Shown: positions 1 through 8,431 of the stretch, one piece after another
Numbering within the stretch: position 1 is the first letter of the stretch
How the letters are laid out: the number at the start of each line of letters is the position of its first letter
Assembly: GCA_942493305.1 (NCBI GenBank)
Contig: OW818686.1
Coordinates: forward strand, 1,736,001-1,800,000
Direction of reading: 5' to 3'
DNA: 64,000 nt
Source: UBA7672 sp030824255
GTDB taxonomy: Bacteria; Pseudomonadota; Alphaproteobacteria; Caulobacterales; Hyphomonadaceae
Program-made: the position numbers and the translations under genes
The notes under the pieces: generated by a model
What the model saw: only the letters and a program-made list of their open reading frames with translations
What the model was told of the DNA's origin: nothing
The model's database searches: none

Positions 1-20
1 CGATGGCGGGAGGGAGAAGA

Positions 21-43
21 CCTTTTGCCCCCCGGCAAAAAGG
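21..43. terminator. Hairpin downstream of murU
   Basis: An inverted repeat with arms at 21-29 and 34-43 (one bulged A) and a four-base C loop lies just past the murU stop on the minus strand. The arms end in A/T runs, so it could act as a factor-independent terminator in either direction. The neighbouring gene lies outside the window, so its role is inferred from shape alone. Confidence 0.35.
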
Positions 44-56
44 AGTCCCTCTGAGC

Positions 57-782
57 TCATGCGCCGGGTCCCATTGTCTTGAGGCGCGCCTCGGCCTCGT
101 CGCGACCGGCGGGGTCGCCGACATGCAGCCAGAAGGGCGACATGACATGGCCGAACAGGCGGCCAGCCTTGCCCATCTGGTTCCAGTAGACATTGGCGGA
201 GAAGGGCCTGGCTTCGTAATCGCGCAGCAGGTCGCCGCGCGTGATGTGGGTGCCGGCGAAGACGTACGGCGCGGCGGGCCTGTCGCCACGGCGCGCGAGA
301 TGGCCATCGGCGCCAAGGAAAAAATCGCCGGGTCCGCGATAGCCGAGCGTGCCGCCCATGTCCGCGAGCAGAAGCAGGGCGTCCATCTCGTCCGGGTCGT
401 AGGCTTCAGCGAGCTTCTGGAAAGTGGTGTCGCCGGGGGTGGCCCAGGTGACGTCTGTGTTGATGACGAAGAACGGGTCCTTGCCGAGAAGGGGGAGCGC
501 CTGAATGACGCCGCCGCCGGTTTCGAGCAGGACGGCGCGTTCATCCGAGATGACGATCTCGATGTCGGCACGCTGCTTCAGGTGGGCGATCAGCTTTTCC
601 GCGAGGTAGTGGACGTTGACGACAGCGCGGGCGACGCCCTGTGCGACGAGCTTGTCCAGCACGCGGTCGATCAGCGTACGGCCGCCGACCTCGATCAGCG
701 GCTTGGGCAGCGTGTCGGTCAGCGGCTTCATGCGCGTACCGAGGCCGGCCGCGAGAAGCATGGCGGTTGAGATCTTCGTCAT
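57..782 (-). CDS. murU: N-acetylmuramate-1-phosphate uridylyltransferase (MurU-type nucleotidyltransferase)
   Basis: A 241-residue sugar-1-phosphate nucleotidyltransferase. The N-terminus carries the family signature LLAAGLGTRMKPLT followed by LPKPL, which binds the nucleotide and Mg2+. INTDV near residue 110 supplies the second metal-binding aspartate. Length and sequence fit MurU, which makes UDP-MurNAc from MurNAc-1-phosphate in the cell-wall recycling shunt that bypasses MurA. The start codon overlaps the amgK stop by four bases, indicating translational coupling. The amgK-murU pairing supports this over a generic glucose-1-phosphate nucleotidyltransferase. The enzyme would be cytoplasmic. 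Confidence 0.85.
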   Translation of the reverse strand: MTKISTAMLLAAGLGTRMKPLTDTLPKPLIEVGGRTLIDRVLDKLVAQGVARAVVNVHYLAEKLIAHLKQRADIEIVISDERAVLLETGGGVIQALPLLGKDPFFVINTDVTWATPGDTTFQKLAEAYDPDEMDALLLLADMGGTLGYRGPGDFFLGADGHLARRGDRPAAPYVFAGTHITRGDLLRDYEARPFSANVYWNQMGKAGRLFGHVMSPFWLHVGDPAGRDEAEARLKTMGPGA

Positions 783-1867
783 GCGGCGACCAGCAGGTGG
801 GGCGCGACGGCGGTGACGAAATCGCGCGCTTCGGTCAGGGACGGATGGCTCAGCGTATCGTTGAGCAGGCCGCGCAGGCGCGGCTGGAACTGGTCGTAGC
901 GGGGTTTTTTGTCGCGCGTGACGAGGCGCGCGAAGATTCCCATGATGCGCATGACGTTCATGGCGCCCAGTACCGCAAGGCGTTCGTCGAAATCGGCCCG
1001 CGATGTGCCTGTGCCATCAAGATAGGCGATTGTGGCGGCCTCGCGCGCCTGGGGCGAGACATCGCGACGTGCATCGTGCAGCAGCATCGACATATCCCAT
1101 TCGCCCCAGCCGAGGACGGCGTCCTGGAAATCGAGCAGGCCGACACGGGCCAGACCTTCGCGCTGAGGCAGCCAGAGCAGGTTTTCGGCGTGCGTGTCGC
1201 GGAGGATAAGGGCGCGGGGAAAATCCTCTGCCTTGGCGATCAGGTTCTCGCGCACCCGCTCCCAGCGCAGGCGCGTCTGTTCACTGATGCGGATGGCGAG
1301 GTCGCGCTGTGGCATCCATTCGGGGAAGAGGTCGATATTGGCTGACAGGGCGAGGTGATCATAGTCGAGGATCGGCCATTCGCCGCCACGATAGGGCAGC
1401 ATCGCAGGCGCGGGCGCGCGATGCACGGCGGCGAGCACTTCGCCAGCGCCGGCGTAGAGCGCGATTTCGTCGCCGCCCTTCATGATGACTTCGGCGAAGA
1501 GATCGTCGCCCAGGTCTTCGAGCAGGGCGAGGCCGCGCGGCAGGTTCTGGTCGATCACTTCGGGTGCGGAGAGGCCGAGCATCCTCAAATACTCGGAGAC
1601 GGCCGCGAAGGCTTCGACGCGCGAAGCGGCAAGGCGCGAGATGGCGTTCCAGCCGAGCTTGAGGCGTTCTTCCTCGTCAGCGCCCGGAGGACAGGGGACG
1701 GATTCAAGCGGCGGCGCATCCATCAGCATGGCCGTTTCGGTCTTGCGGCGCAGGCGCTCATAACGCCGCGTGGACGCATCCGCGTTGAGCGGCGTGCGGG
1801 CGGCGGCGCCCCAGCCTGCCTGGTCCAGGAATTCCTGAATCTCGGTCGCGCGCAAATTGTTACTCAT
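779..1867 (-). CDS. amgK: N-acetylmuramate/N-acetylglucosamine 1-kinase (AmgK, aminoglycoside phosphotransferase family)
   Basis: A 362-residue APH-fold sugar kinase. The Brenner-type motif LRDTHAENLLWL and the metal-binding segment GLLDFQDAVLGW are both visible, and both match AmgK rather than antibiotic kinases. AmgK phosphorylates the anomeric carbon of MurNAc or GlcNAc for MurU. I chose the ATG at 1867 (MSNNLRATEIQ) because the longer open frame to 1942 would run into the end of tsaE; from 1867 the gap is 23 bases. The order tsaE-amgK-murU is a common alphaproteobacterial arrangement. Confidence 0.85.
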   Translation of the reverse strand: MSNNLRATEIQEFLDQAGWGAAARTPLNADASTRRYERLRRKTETAMLMDAPPLESVPCPPGADEEERLKLGWNAISRLAASRVEAFAAVSEYLRMLGLSAPEVIDQNLPRGLALLEDLGDDLFAEVIMKGGDEIALYAGAGEVLAAVHRAPAPAMLPYRGGEWPILDYDHLALSANIDLFPEWMPQRDLAIRISEQTRLRWERVRENLIAKAEDFPRALILRDTHAENLLWLPQREGLARVGLLDFQDAVLGWGEWDMSMLLHDARRDVSPQAREAATIAYLDGTGTSRADFDERLAVLGAMNVMRIMGIFARLVTRDKKPRYDQFQPRLRGLLNDTLSHPSLTEARDFVTAVAPHLLVAA

Positions 1868-1890
1868 GGTTTGACTCGGGGATGCTTGAA

Positions 1891-2355
1891 TCAGGGAAGG
1901 GGACGCCAGTCGCCATCGAGCCGTGTGCTCCAGTCGTCGCAATCTGTGAGATGGGCGATTCGCCCGGTCCCTTCAAAGGATAACCGAACTTCCAGCCGCG
2001 TATGCGGGAGATCGCGGCCAAGTCTTTCCGGCCACTCGATGACGCTGAGCCCCTCCGCAGCTTCCTCCAGTCCGAGTTCCCGCGCCTCGCCGGGATCTTC
2101 CAGCCGGTAGAGATCGAAATGCCAGACAGCCAAGCCGGGCGTGGCGTAGGTCTGGACGAGCGTGAAGGTCGGGCTGGGAACTTCGGTGTCCGGACCCGCC
2201 AGCGCCTGGATCAGGGCGCGGGCGAGGGTGGACTTGCCAGCGCCGAGATCGCCAAGGAGGGCAATCACGTCGCCCGGTCGCACCACGGCGGCCAGCCGTG
2301 CGCCGAGATCGGAGGTTTCGGCCTCAGTGGCCAGGGAGAGGGTCAGCGACGTCAT
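1891..2355 (-). CDS. tsaE: tRNA threonylcarbamoyladenosine biosynthesis ATPase TsaE
   Basis: A 154-residue P-loop ATPase. The Walker A motif GDLGAGKST lies about 30 residues in, followed by the family's conserved PSPTFTLVQTY and HFDLYRLE segments. TsaE works with TsaB and TsaD to make t6A on ANN-decoding tRNAs. The start at 2355 (MTSLTLSLA) gives the usual length; an in-frame ATG at 2391 would add 12 proline-rich residues unlike the family. It is the first gene of the minus-strand tsaE-amgK-murU run. Confidence 0.9.
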   Translation of the reverse strand: MTSLTLSLATEAETSDLGARLAAVVRPGDVIALLGDLGAGKSTLARALIQALAGPDTEVPSPTFTLVQTYATPGLAVWHFDLYRLEDPGEARELGLEEAAEGLSVIEWPERLGRDLPHTRLEVRLSFEGTGRIAHLTDCDDWSTRLDGDWRPLP

Positions 2356-2400
2356 TCGGCGTGGTTTGGCTGGTGGATCGGGGCCTGACAATGGTCTGGT

Positions 2401-2414
2401 GCATCACGTGATGC
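2401..2414. promoter_or_regulatory. 14-bp perfect palindrome in a divergent intergenic region
   Basis: GCATCACGTGATGC reads identically on both strands and has a CACGTG core. It lies in the short region between the divergent tsaE and ferredoxin reductase genes, about 75 bases before the latter. A dimeric regulator could bind here; which one cannot be told from sequence alone. Confidence 0.4.
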
Positions 2415-2487
2415 GACCGGTTCGCAATCGGTCTGTTCAGGCGGGCGCGCCATGCTATGACCGCCAGACTTCTGGAGGGAACCCGCC

Positions 2488-3726
2488 ATGACAGGCGCGC
2501 CGCAGCGGATTGTTATCATTGGCGCCGGGCAGGCTGGCGGGCAGGCGGCCTATTCCCTGCGGCTGGGCGGTTTCGAAGGCGAAATCATTCTGGTGGGCGA
2601 CGAGCCGGCGCCGCCCTATCAACGGCCGCCGCTGTCCAAGGCCTATTTCAAGGGCGAGCTGGAAGCGGACCGGCTGTTCCTGAAGCCGCTGGACTACTAC
2701 GCGGAAAACAGGATCGAGCTGGTGACGGGCGATGCGGCCACGGCGATCGACCTGCCGGGCAGGCAGGTGGCGCTGGCGAGCGGGCGGCAGCTTGGCTGGG
2801 ACAGGCTGGTGATTGCGACCGGCGCGCGGCCAAGGAAGCTGGCGCTGCAGGGCGCGGATCTCGACGGCATTGGCGAGCTGCGGACGCTGGCGGATGTCGA
2901 CCGGCTGAAGAAGCTGGGCGTGCCGGGCGCGCGGATGGTGGTGATCGGCGCGGGGTATATCGGGCTGGAAGCGGCAGCGGTCGGCCAGCAGCTTGGGCTG
3001 AAAGTCACCGTGCTGGAGGCGATGCCGCAGGTCCTGTCACGTGTGGCGGGGCCGGAGATCGGCGCGTTCTATACGCATATCCACCGCGAGGCGGGAACGG
3101 ACGTGCGGCTGGGCGCGCGGATCGAGGCGTTCGAAGGCGTTGGGGCAGTGACGGGCGTGAAACTGGCGGACGGGGAAGTGATCCCGGCGGATTTCGTGCT
3201 GGTTGGCGTTGGCGTGCTGCCGAACATGGAACTGGCGCTGGAGGCCGGGTTGATGTGCGGGAATGGCGTCGTCGTCGACGCGGCCATGCGGACCAGCCAT
3301 CCGGACGTCTATGCCATTGGCGACGTCGCGTGGCGGCCGCTGGTCCATTATGGCCGGGAAGGGCGCCTTGAATCCGTGCACAATGCCATCGAGGGCGGAA
3401 AGCTGGCCGCAGCGGACATTCTGGGCAAGACGCCGCCGCCGCTGGAGGCGCCATGGTTCTGGTCGGACCAGTTCGACCTGAAGCTGCAGACGGCGGGGCT
3501 GTGGACCGGAGCGGACGAGCGGGTGGTGCGCGGCGAGCCCGCCAGCCGGGCGTTTGCGGTGTTTTACCTTAAGGAAGGCCATCTGATCGCGGTCGACGCG
3601 GTCAACTCGGCCCCTGAATACATCGTCGGAAAGAAGCTGGTTGCGGCGAAGGCGAAGGTTGCGCCCGGCGAACTAGTGGATAAATCCATATCGATGAAGG
3701 ACATCGGCGCCCGCGCGTCGAACTAG
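2488..3726 (+). CDS. NAD(P)H-dependent ferredoxin reductase (FAD-dependent, rhodocoxin/putidaredoxin-reductase type)
   Basis: A 412-residue flavoprotein with an N-terminal FAD dinucleotide fold (IVIIGAGQAGG, residues 6-16), a second nucleotide fold for NAD(P)H (VVIGAGYIGLE, about 151-161) and the late FAD motif VYAIGDVA near 273. This is the pyridine nucleotide-disulfide oxidoreductase architecture without a redox-active CxxC, as in single-component ferredoxin reductases feeding P450 or dioxygenase systems. GGAGG 10 bases upstream supports the ATG at 2488. The next gene is a [2Fe-2S] ferredoxin 26 bases downstream, its likely electron acceptor. No terminal oxygenase is in the window. Confidence 0.88.
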   Translation: MTGAPQRIVIIGAGQAGGQAAYSLRLGGFEGEIILVGDEPAPPYQRPPLSKAYFKGELEADRLFLKPLDYYAENRIELVTGDAATAIDLPGRQVALASGRQLGWDRLVIATGARPRKLALQGADLDGIGELRTLADVDRLKKLGVPGARMVVIGAGYIGLEAAAVGQQLGLKVTVLEAMPQVLSRVAGPEIGAFYTHIHREAGTDVRLGARIEAFEGVGAVTGVKLADGEVIPADFVLVGVGVLPNMELALEAGLMCGNGVVVDAAMRTSHPDVYAIGDVAWRPLVHYGREGRLESVHNAIEGGKLAAADILGKTPPPLEAPWFWSDQFDLKLQTAGLWTGADERVVRGEPASRAFAVFYLKEGHLIAVDAVNSAPEYIVGKKLVAAKAKVAPGELVDKSISMKDIGARASN

Positions 3727-3752
3727 GCCCCAGAAAGACTTCAAGGAAGACC

Positions 3753-4073
3753 ATGCCGAAGATTACGTATGTGGACTCGTCCGGGACCGAGCGCACGGTC
3801 GAGGGCAAGAACGGCATGACCGTGATGGAAACCGCCATCAAGCACAACGTTCCGGGTATCGATGCGGATTGCGGCGGCGCGTGCGCCTGCGCGACGTGCC
3901 ACGTCTATGTCGACCCCGCCTTCTCGGACAAGGTTGGCAAGCCATCGGCGATGGAACAGTCGATGCTCGATTTCGCCGAGAATGTGAAGGAAACGTCGCG
4001 CCTGTCCTGCCAGATCAAGATCCGTGAGGATCTCGACGGCCTGAAAGTGACGACGCCGGAAAGCCAGCACTAG
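3753..4073 (+). CDS. Adrenodoxin-type [2Fe-2S] ferredoxin
   Basis: A 106-residue plant/adrenodoxin-type ferredoxin. The cluster ligands are visible as C40-x5-C46-x2-C49 and C86 (in LSCQIKI). HVYVDPAF after the cluster loop is typical of the putidaredoxin/FdxB subgroup. An AGGA lies 7-10 bases before the ATG. It probably forms a two-gene electron-transfer unit with the preceding reductase; the final oxygenase is not encoded here. Confidence 0.93.
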   Translation: MPKITYVDSSGTERTVEGKNGMTVMETAIKHNVPGIDADCGGACACATCHVYVDPAFSDKVGKPSAMEQSMLDFAENVKETSRLSCQIKIREDLDGLKVTTPESQH

Positions 4074-4161
4074 GCTGCGTGGCTGCACGCCCCCGGCCAT
4101 GCCGGTATTGCCCCGCTCCGGTGAGCGCCGCATGATGGCGGCCTCACACGAGGATCATGTC

Positions 4162-4665
4162 ATGCGTCAGGTTTTTCGTTCCCTGCTGCTCGCCGCGTGC
4201 GCAGCGTTTGCGCTTGCCGGTTGTGGCGGCGATGCGGATGAGGCGGTAGCGACGGCCGAGCCGGCTGCCGGGGAAATTCTCGACACCTATGCGCGCAACA
4301 TGGCCGATACGGTGGATATCGCAGCCAATCCGGATCTCGTGCAGCGCTTCTGCAAGAACGGGCTCGGCGGGCCGTGCCCGGAGACGATCACCAAGCAACT
4401 GGCCGACGCGGGCTATGTCGGCGGCGGGACGGGGGTCGATCTCGCACACGTCTTCGTGGTGATGGTGGCGGACCAGAAGGACGGCGATCCGGACCTCAGC
4501 TCCACCGACGAGGACTATCTGTTCAGCGCCTATCGCGTGGCGCTGGGCCGCGATCCCGATGCGGGCGGGGCAGCCGACAATCTCCGCTTCATCCAGGACA
4601 CCGGCAACCGGAAGCAGATGCTGCGCAGCCTGCTGCAGTCGGAAGAGTTCAAGAAACAGAGCTGA
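4162..4665 (+). CDS. Small lipoprotein with a C-terminal DUF4214-like domain
   Basis: A 167-residue protein starting at ATG 4162. Residues 1-21 are a lipoprotein signal peptide ending in the lipobox LAGC, followed by an acidic Ala/Glu-rich tether. The C-terminal 50 residues (YLFSAYRVALGRDPDAGG, then LRSLLQSEEFKKQS) match the pattern of DUF4214, a short helical domain common in alphaproteobacterial surface and S-layer or RTX proteins. An earlier in-frame start at 4099 would bury the signal peptide. It sits between the ferredoxin pair and the polysaccharide locus, so it may be unrelated to both. Confidence 0.7.
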   Translation: MRQVFRSLLLAACAAFALAGCGGDADEAVATAEPAAGEILDTYARNMADTVDIAANPDLVQRFCKNGLGGPCPETITKQLADAGYVGGGTGVDLAHVFVVMVADQKDGDPDLSSTDEDYLFSAYRVALGRDPDAGGAADNLRFIQDTGNRKQMLRSLLQSEEFKKQS

Positions 4666-4765
4666 CCCGAGAGGAAACCGCAGGTTTCTGCAGGTTTTGC
4701 TTGCCTCTCGTTTACCCTGACCATCCCATAACGCGCGATAGGTCAAAGCGGGCGCAGCTTTTCCG

Positions 4766-5755
4766 ATGAGTGTTGAACGTATCCTGATCGTCGGCGGGGC
4801 CGGCTATATCGGCTCGCACGCTGCAAAGGCCGTGCGCCTGGCCGGACGCGAGCCCATCGTGTTCGACGATCTCAGCTGCGGACATGAGCATGCCGTACGC
4901 TGGGGACCGCTGGTAAAAGGCGACATCCGCAACGCCGAGGCCGTGCGCGCGGCAATCCGCGAGCACAAGCCGGATGCCGTGATGCAGTTCGCCGCCCGCA
5001 TCGAAGTGGGGGAGGGGGAGAAGGACCCGGCGCATTTCTACGACAACAATGTCGCCGGCACGCTGAACCTTGTGCGGGTGATGCTGGAAGAGAGCGTGAA
5101 CTCGCTCGTCTTCTCCTCGACCTGCGCGATCTATGGCGATCCTGAGCGACTGCCGTTGACCGAGGACCTGGCCAAGCGTCCGGTGTCGGTCTATGGGCGC
5201 ACCAAGCTGATGTGCGAGCAGGTGCTGGAGGATATCAGCCGCGCGCACGGGCTCAACTTCGCGGCGCTGCGCTACTTCAATGCGGCGGGGGCCGATCCCG
5301 ATGGCGAAATCGGCGAGGAGCATGAGCCGGAGACGCACCTCATCCCCAACGCGCTGAAGGCGGCGGTGGGGCTGGGCGGGCCGATGAAGCTGTTCGGCAC
5401 GGACTATCCGACGCCCGACGGCACGTGTGTTCGCGACTTCATCCATGTAACCGACCTGGCCGAGGCGCACATTCTGGCGGCGGACAGGATCAGCGGCGCG
5501 AAAACCAACCTGCAGCTCAATCTCGGAACGGGGCAGGGGCGTACTGTGCGCGAGGTGCTGAAGGCCGTGGAGCGAGCGACCGGTCGCGAAGTGCCTGTGC
5601 AGGTTTCGCCGCGCCGGCCGGGCGACGCCGTGGCGCTCTATGCGGACGCCACGAATGTCGGAAAAGCGCTGGGCTGGACGCCACGCCTGTCGGATATCGA
5701 TACAATCGTGAAAACGGCCTGGGCCTTCCATCGCAAGGCGTGGAAGGTCAGCTAG
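4766..5755 (+). CDS. galE: UDP-glucose 4-epimerase (GalE)
   Basis: A 329-residue extended SDR epimerase. NAD-binding GGAGYIGSH lies at residues 10-18, the catalytic serine region is SSTCAIYG, and the YGRTK (YxxxK) pair is near residue 142. The AALRYFNAAGADPDG segment and the C-terminal GWTPRLSD segment are typical of GalE. It interconverts UDP-Glc and UDP-Gal (or their N-acetyl forms) in the cytoplasm and would feed the polysaccharide locus. It is convergent with fcl, with only 14 bases between the stop codons. Confidence 0.88.
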   Translation: MSVERILIVGGAGYIGSHAAKAVRLAGREPIVFDDLSCGHEHAVRWGPLVKGDIRNAEAVRAAIREHKPDAVMQFAARIEVGEGEKDPAHFYDNNVAGTLNLVRVMLEESVNSLVFSSTCAIYGDPERLPLTEDLAKRPVSVYGRTKLMCEQVLEDISRAHGLNFAALRYFNAAGADPDGEIGEEHEPETHLIPNALKAAVGLGGPMKLFGTDYPTPDGTCVRDFIHVTDLAEAHILAADRISGAKTNLQLNLGTGQGRTVREVLKAVERATGREVPVQVSPRRPGDAVALYADATNVGKALGWTPRLSDIDTIVKTAWAFHRKAWKVS

Positions 5756-5769
5756 CGGCTGCTCAGAGT

Positions 5770-6741
5770 TCAGGCGACGTTGAGACGGGCCTCGCCCGTT
5801 TTCACGTGATCGACGAACCACTGATAGGCGTGCTCAAGGCCTGAGCGCAGGTCGTATTTCGGCGACCAGCCCATCGATTTGAGCTTTGCTGCATCCATCA
5901 GCTTGCGCGGAGTGCCGTCCGGCTTGGTCGGATCGGTGATGATCTGCCCCCTGAAACCGACGACGTCGCAAACCAGCTGCGCCAGTTCGAGGATGGTCAC
6001 GTCCTCGCCGCTGCCGACATTCACATGCTGGTCGCCAGAATAGGTTTTCAGCAGGTGGACCATCGCATCGGCGGCGTCGTCGACGTGCAGGAATTCGCGG
6101 CGCGGCGCGCCAGAGCCCCAGATCGGCATGGAAGCGGCGCCAGCTTCGCGCGCATCGTGCGCCTTGCGGAGCATCGCCGGGATGACGTGGCTTTTTTCAA
6201 GGTCGTAGTTGTCACCCGGGCCGTAGAGATTTGTCGGCATGGCGGAAATATAGTCGACGCCGTGCTGACGGCGGTAAGCCTCGCACATCTTCAGGCCAGC
6301 GATCTTTGCGATGGCGTACCACTCGTTCGTCGGCTCAAGCGAGCCGGTGAGCAGGGCGTCTTCCGGGATCGGCTGAGGGGCGAACTTCGGGTAGATGCAG
6401 GAAGAGCCGAGAAACAGCAGTTTCTCGACGCCCGCACGGAATGAGCCTTCGATCACCGCCGTTTCGATCGCCAGATTGTCGAACAGGAAATCGGCCGGAT
6501 AGGTGTCGTTGGCGAGGATGCCGCCGACCTTGGCCGCCGCCAGAACCACGGCGTTCGGCTTCCGGTCAGCCAGCCAAGCGCGCACGCCCGCCTGGTCGCG
6601 GAGGTCAACCTCATTGCGGCTGACCGTCAGCACTTCGCAGTTCTCGCTGGCGAGGCGCCGCGCAATGGCGGACCCCACCATGCCCCGGTGGCCGGCAATG
6701 AAGACGCGCTTGCCGCTGAGGGCATAGGAGGTCGCGTTCAT
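5770..6741 (-). CDS. fcl: GDP-L-fucose synthase
   Basis: A 323-residue extended SDR. It starts with the dinucleotide motif FIAGHRGMVGSAI, has the LGSSCIYP segment, the catalytic NEWYAIAK (YxxxK) and the VINLYGPGDNYD-like segment read here as TNLYGPGDNYD. All fit the dual-function epimerase/reductase that converts GDP-4-keto-6-deoxymannose to GDP-L-fucose. I chose the ATG at 6741 because GGAGAG lies 6-11 bases upstream; the frame stays open to 6762. It follows gmd by 33 bases, so the pair forms an operon. Confidence 0.93.
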   Translation of the reverse strand: MNATSYALSGKRVFIAGHRGMVGSAIARRLASENCEVLTVSRNEVDLRDQAGVRAWLADRKPNAVVLAAAKVGGILANDTYPADFLFDNLAIETAVIEGSFRAGVEKLLFLGSSCIYPKFAPQPIPEDALLTGSLEPTNEWYAIAKIAGLKMCEAYRRQHGVDYISAMPTNLYGPGDNYDLEKSHVIPAMLRKAHDAREAGAASMPIWGSGAPRREFLHVDDAADAMVHLLKTYSGDQHVNVGSGEDVTILELAQLVCDVVGFRGQIITDPTKPDGTPRKLMDAAKLKSMGWSPKYDLRSGLEHAYQWFVDHVKTGEARLNVA

Positions 6742-6774
6742 TGGTCTCTCCGTGAAATCCAAGCGTTTCGTCAG

Positions 6775-7845
6775 CTAGTGACGACCCGGATCCTTGCGCC
6801 ACTGTTCGCGTTCGACGCGCTGGATGTCGCTTGCGACCATTTCCGACACAAGGGTGCGGAAGGGGGTCTTGTGGGTCCAGCCAAGCTTGTTGCGGGCCTT
6901 CGTGGCGTCGCCATGCAGCAACTCCACTTCGGTGGGGCGGAAGTAGCGCGGATCAACCTTGACCAGCGGTTCGCCGGTCTTGCCGTCATAACCGACTTCG
7001 TCCGCGTCCTTGCCCTTCCACTCGATGGAGCGTCCGACCTCGGCAAAGGCGAGTTCCACGAACTCGCGCACCGTGTGGACTTCGCCCGTGGCCAGCACGT
7101 AGTCGTCCGCCTCTTCCTGCTGAAGCATCAGCCACATGCCTTCGACGAAGTCCTTGGCGTGGCCCCAGTCGCGCTTCGCATCGATATTGCCGAGATAGAG
7201 CGTTTTCTGCAGGCCCTTCTCGATCGAGGCAACGGCGCGGGTGATCTTGCGGGTGACGAAGGTCTCGCCGCGGGTCGGACCCTCATGGTTGAAGAGGATG
7301 CCGTTCGAGGCGTGCATCCCATAGGCCTCGCGGTAGTTCACTGTGATCCAGAATGCATACAGTTTGGCGGCGGCGTAGGGGCTGCGCGGATAGAAAGGCG
7401 TTGTTTCCTTCTGGGGAATTTCCTGGACCTTGCCGTACAGTTCGGAGGTCGAGGCCTGGTAGAAGCGCGTCTTCTTTTCCATGCCGAGGATGCGGATAGC
7501 TTCCAGAAGGCGCAGCGCGCCGGTGGCGTCGGCGTTGGACGTGTACTCGGGGGTCTCAAACGAGACCTGCACGTGGCTCTGGGCGGCGAGGTTGTAGATC
7601 TCGTCCGGTTTCGTTTCCTGGACGAGGCGGATCAGGTTCGTCGAATCCGTCATGTCGCCGTAGTGAAGGAAGAAGTTGGTCTTGCCCTCATGCGGATCGA
7701 GATAGAGATCGTCCACCCGCTCGGTGTTGAAAGAGGACGAACGGCGCTTCAGGCCGTGGACCGTATAGCCCTTCGACAGCAGAAGGCGCGACAGGTAACC
7801 CCCGTCCTGACCCGTTACACCTGTAATCAGCGCAGTCTTGGCCAT
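6775..7845 (-). CDS. gmd: GDP-mannose 4,6-dehydratase
   Basis: A 356-residue extended SDR with the Gmd signature ITGVTGQDGGYLSRLLL at the N-terminus, GLKRRSSSFNTERVD for the GDP-mannose pocket, and YPRSPYAAAKLYAFW carrying the catalytic Tyr and Lys. It catalyses the first step from GDP-mannose to GDP-L-fucose and precedes fcl on the minus strand. GDP-mannose would come from the mannose-1-phosphate guanylyltransferase near 62.6 kb. A likely consumer of GDP-fucose is the GT10-like domain encoded at 28879-32220. Confidence 0.95.
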   Translation of the reverse strand: MAKTALITGVTGQDGGYLSRLLLSKGYTVHGLKRRSSSFNTERVDDLYLDPHEGKTNFFLHYGDMTDSTNLIRLVQETKPDEIYNLAAQSHVQVSFETPEYTSNADATGALRLLEAIRILGMEKKTRFYQASTSELYGKVQEIPQKETTPFYPRSPYAAAKLYAFWITVNYREAYGMHASNGILFNHEGPTRGETFVTRKITRAVASIEKGLQKTLYLGNIDAKRDWGHAKDFVEGMWLMLQQEEADDYVLATGEVHTVREFVELAFAEVGRSIEWKGKDADEVGYDGKTGEPLVKVDPRYFRPTEVELLHGDATKARNKLGWTHKTPFRTLVSEMVASDIQRVEREQWRKDPGRH

Positions 7846-8431
7846 CTAAATCCCAACTTCTGAAGGGTGGTCGGTACGAAAGCGAGGCAGTTGTCGTGAG
7901 CCTCAATAAGGACCTAGGCGGTCATTGCCAATACGTGTCAACAGGCCCGTGAAACTCACTATCGCGCGCGGCGCAGATTGCAGCAGAGGAATGCACCCTG
8001 TCGCAGAACTGTGCTGGGCGAGCACACCCGGCGATCCGTGACGCTGAGTTCATCTTCAACGGCTGTGCCGGCTGAAGTTTATCCAATATAGGATTGCGAA
8101 GCTTCGGACATGGCTCGCGCGCACGCGAATTGTGAATCGTTTGTGAAAGGTCAGGCGAGGCATTCCTGGCGGAAACTATCCGGTGCTGATCTGTCGACGG
8201 ATGAAGCAAGCTGGCCGGAAACCGGCGAAGATCATCCAAGTTTCAGGCAGAATCGGAATTGCAGGGTGAAGACTTGAGGGTTGGGCAACGAGTCCGGTGG
8301 TATTGCCGATAAGCTCGGGGCGGGTTCATCCAGACGGCGGACCAGGTTCCACCCGCAAGGGGCAGGGACGCAGACTCTCCGGGAACACTGGACGAGTATG
8401 CGGCGTGAAGTTTGTGAGGCGGACTTAGAAG
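7846..8431. other. 586-bp divergent intergenic region between gmd and the 1346-residue glycosyltransferase gene
   Basis: No convincing coding sequence is present. The region must hold the promoters for gmd-fcl and for the plus-strand gene at 8432. It contains a short GCCGG-AAA-CCGGC palindrome at 8214-8226 and an AT-rich patch near 8085-8100. I could not assign a sigma-70 box with confidence. Confidence 0.5.

Noticed and set aside
7846..8431. Short open frames in the gmd upstream region
   Set aside because: No ribosome site, motif or consistent codon use supports any of them.
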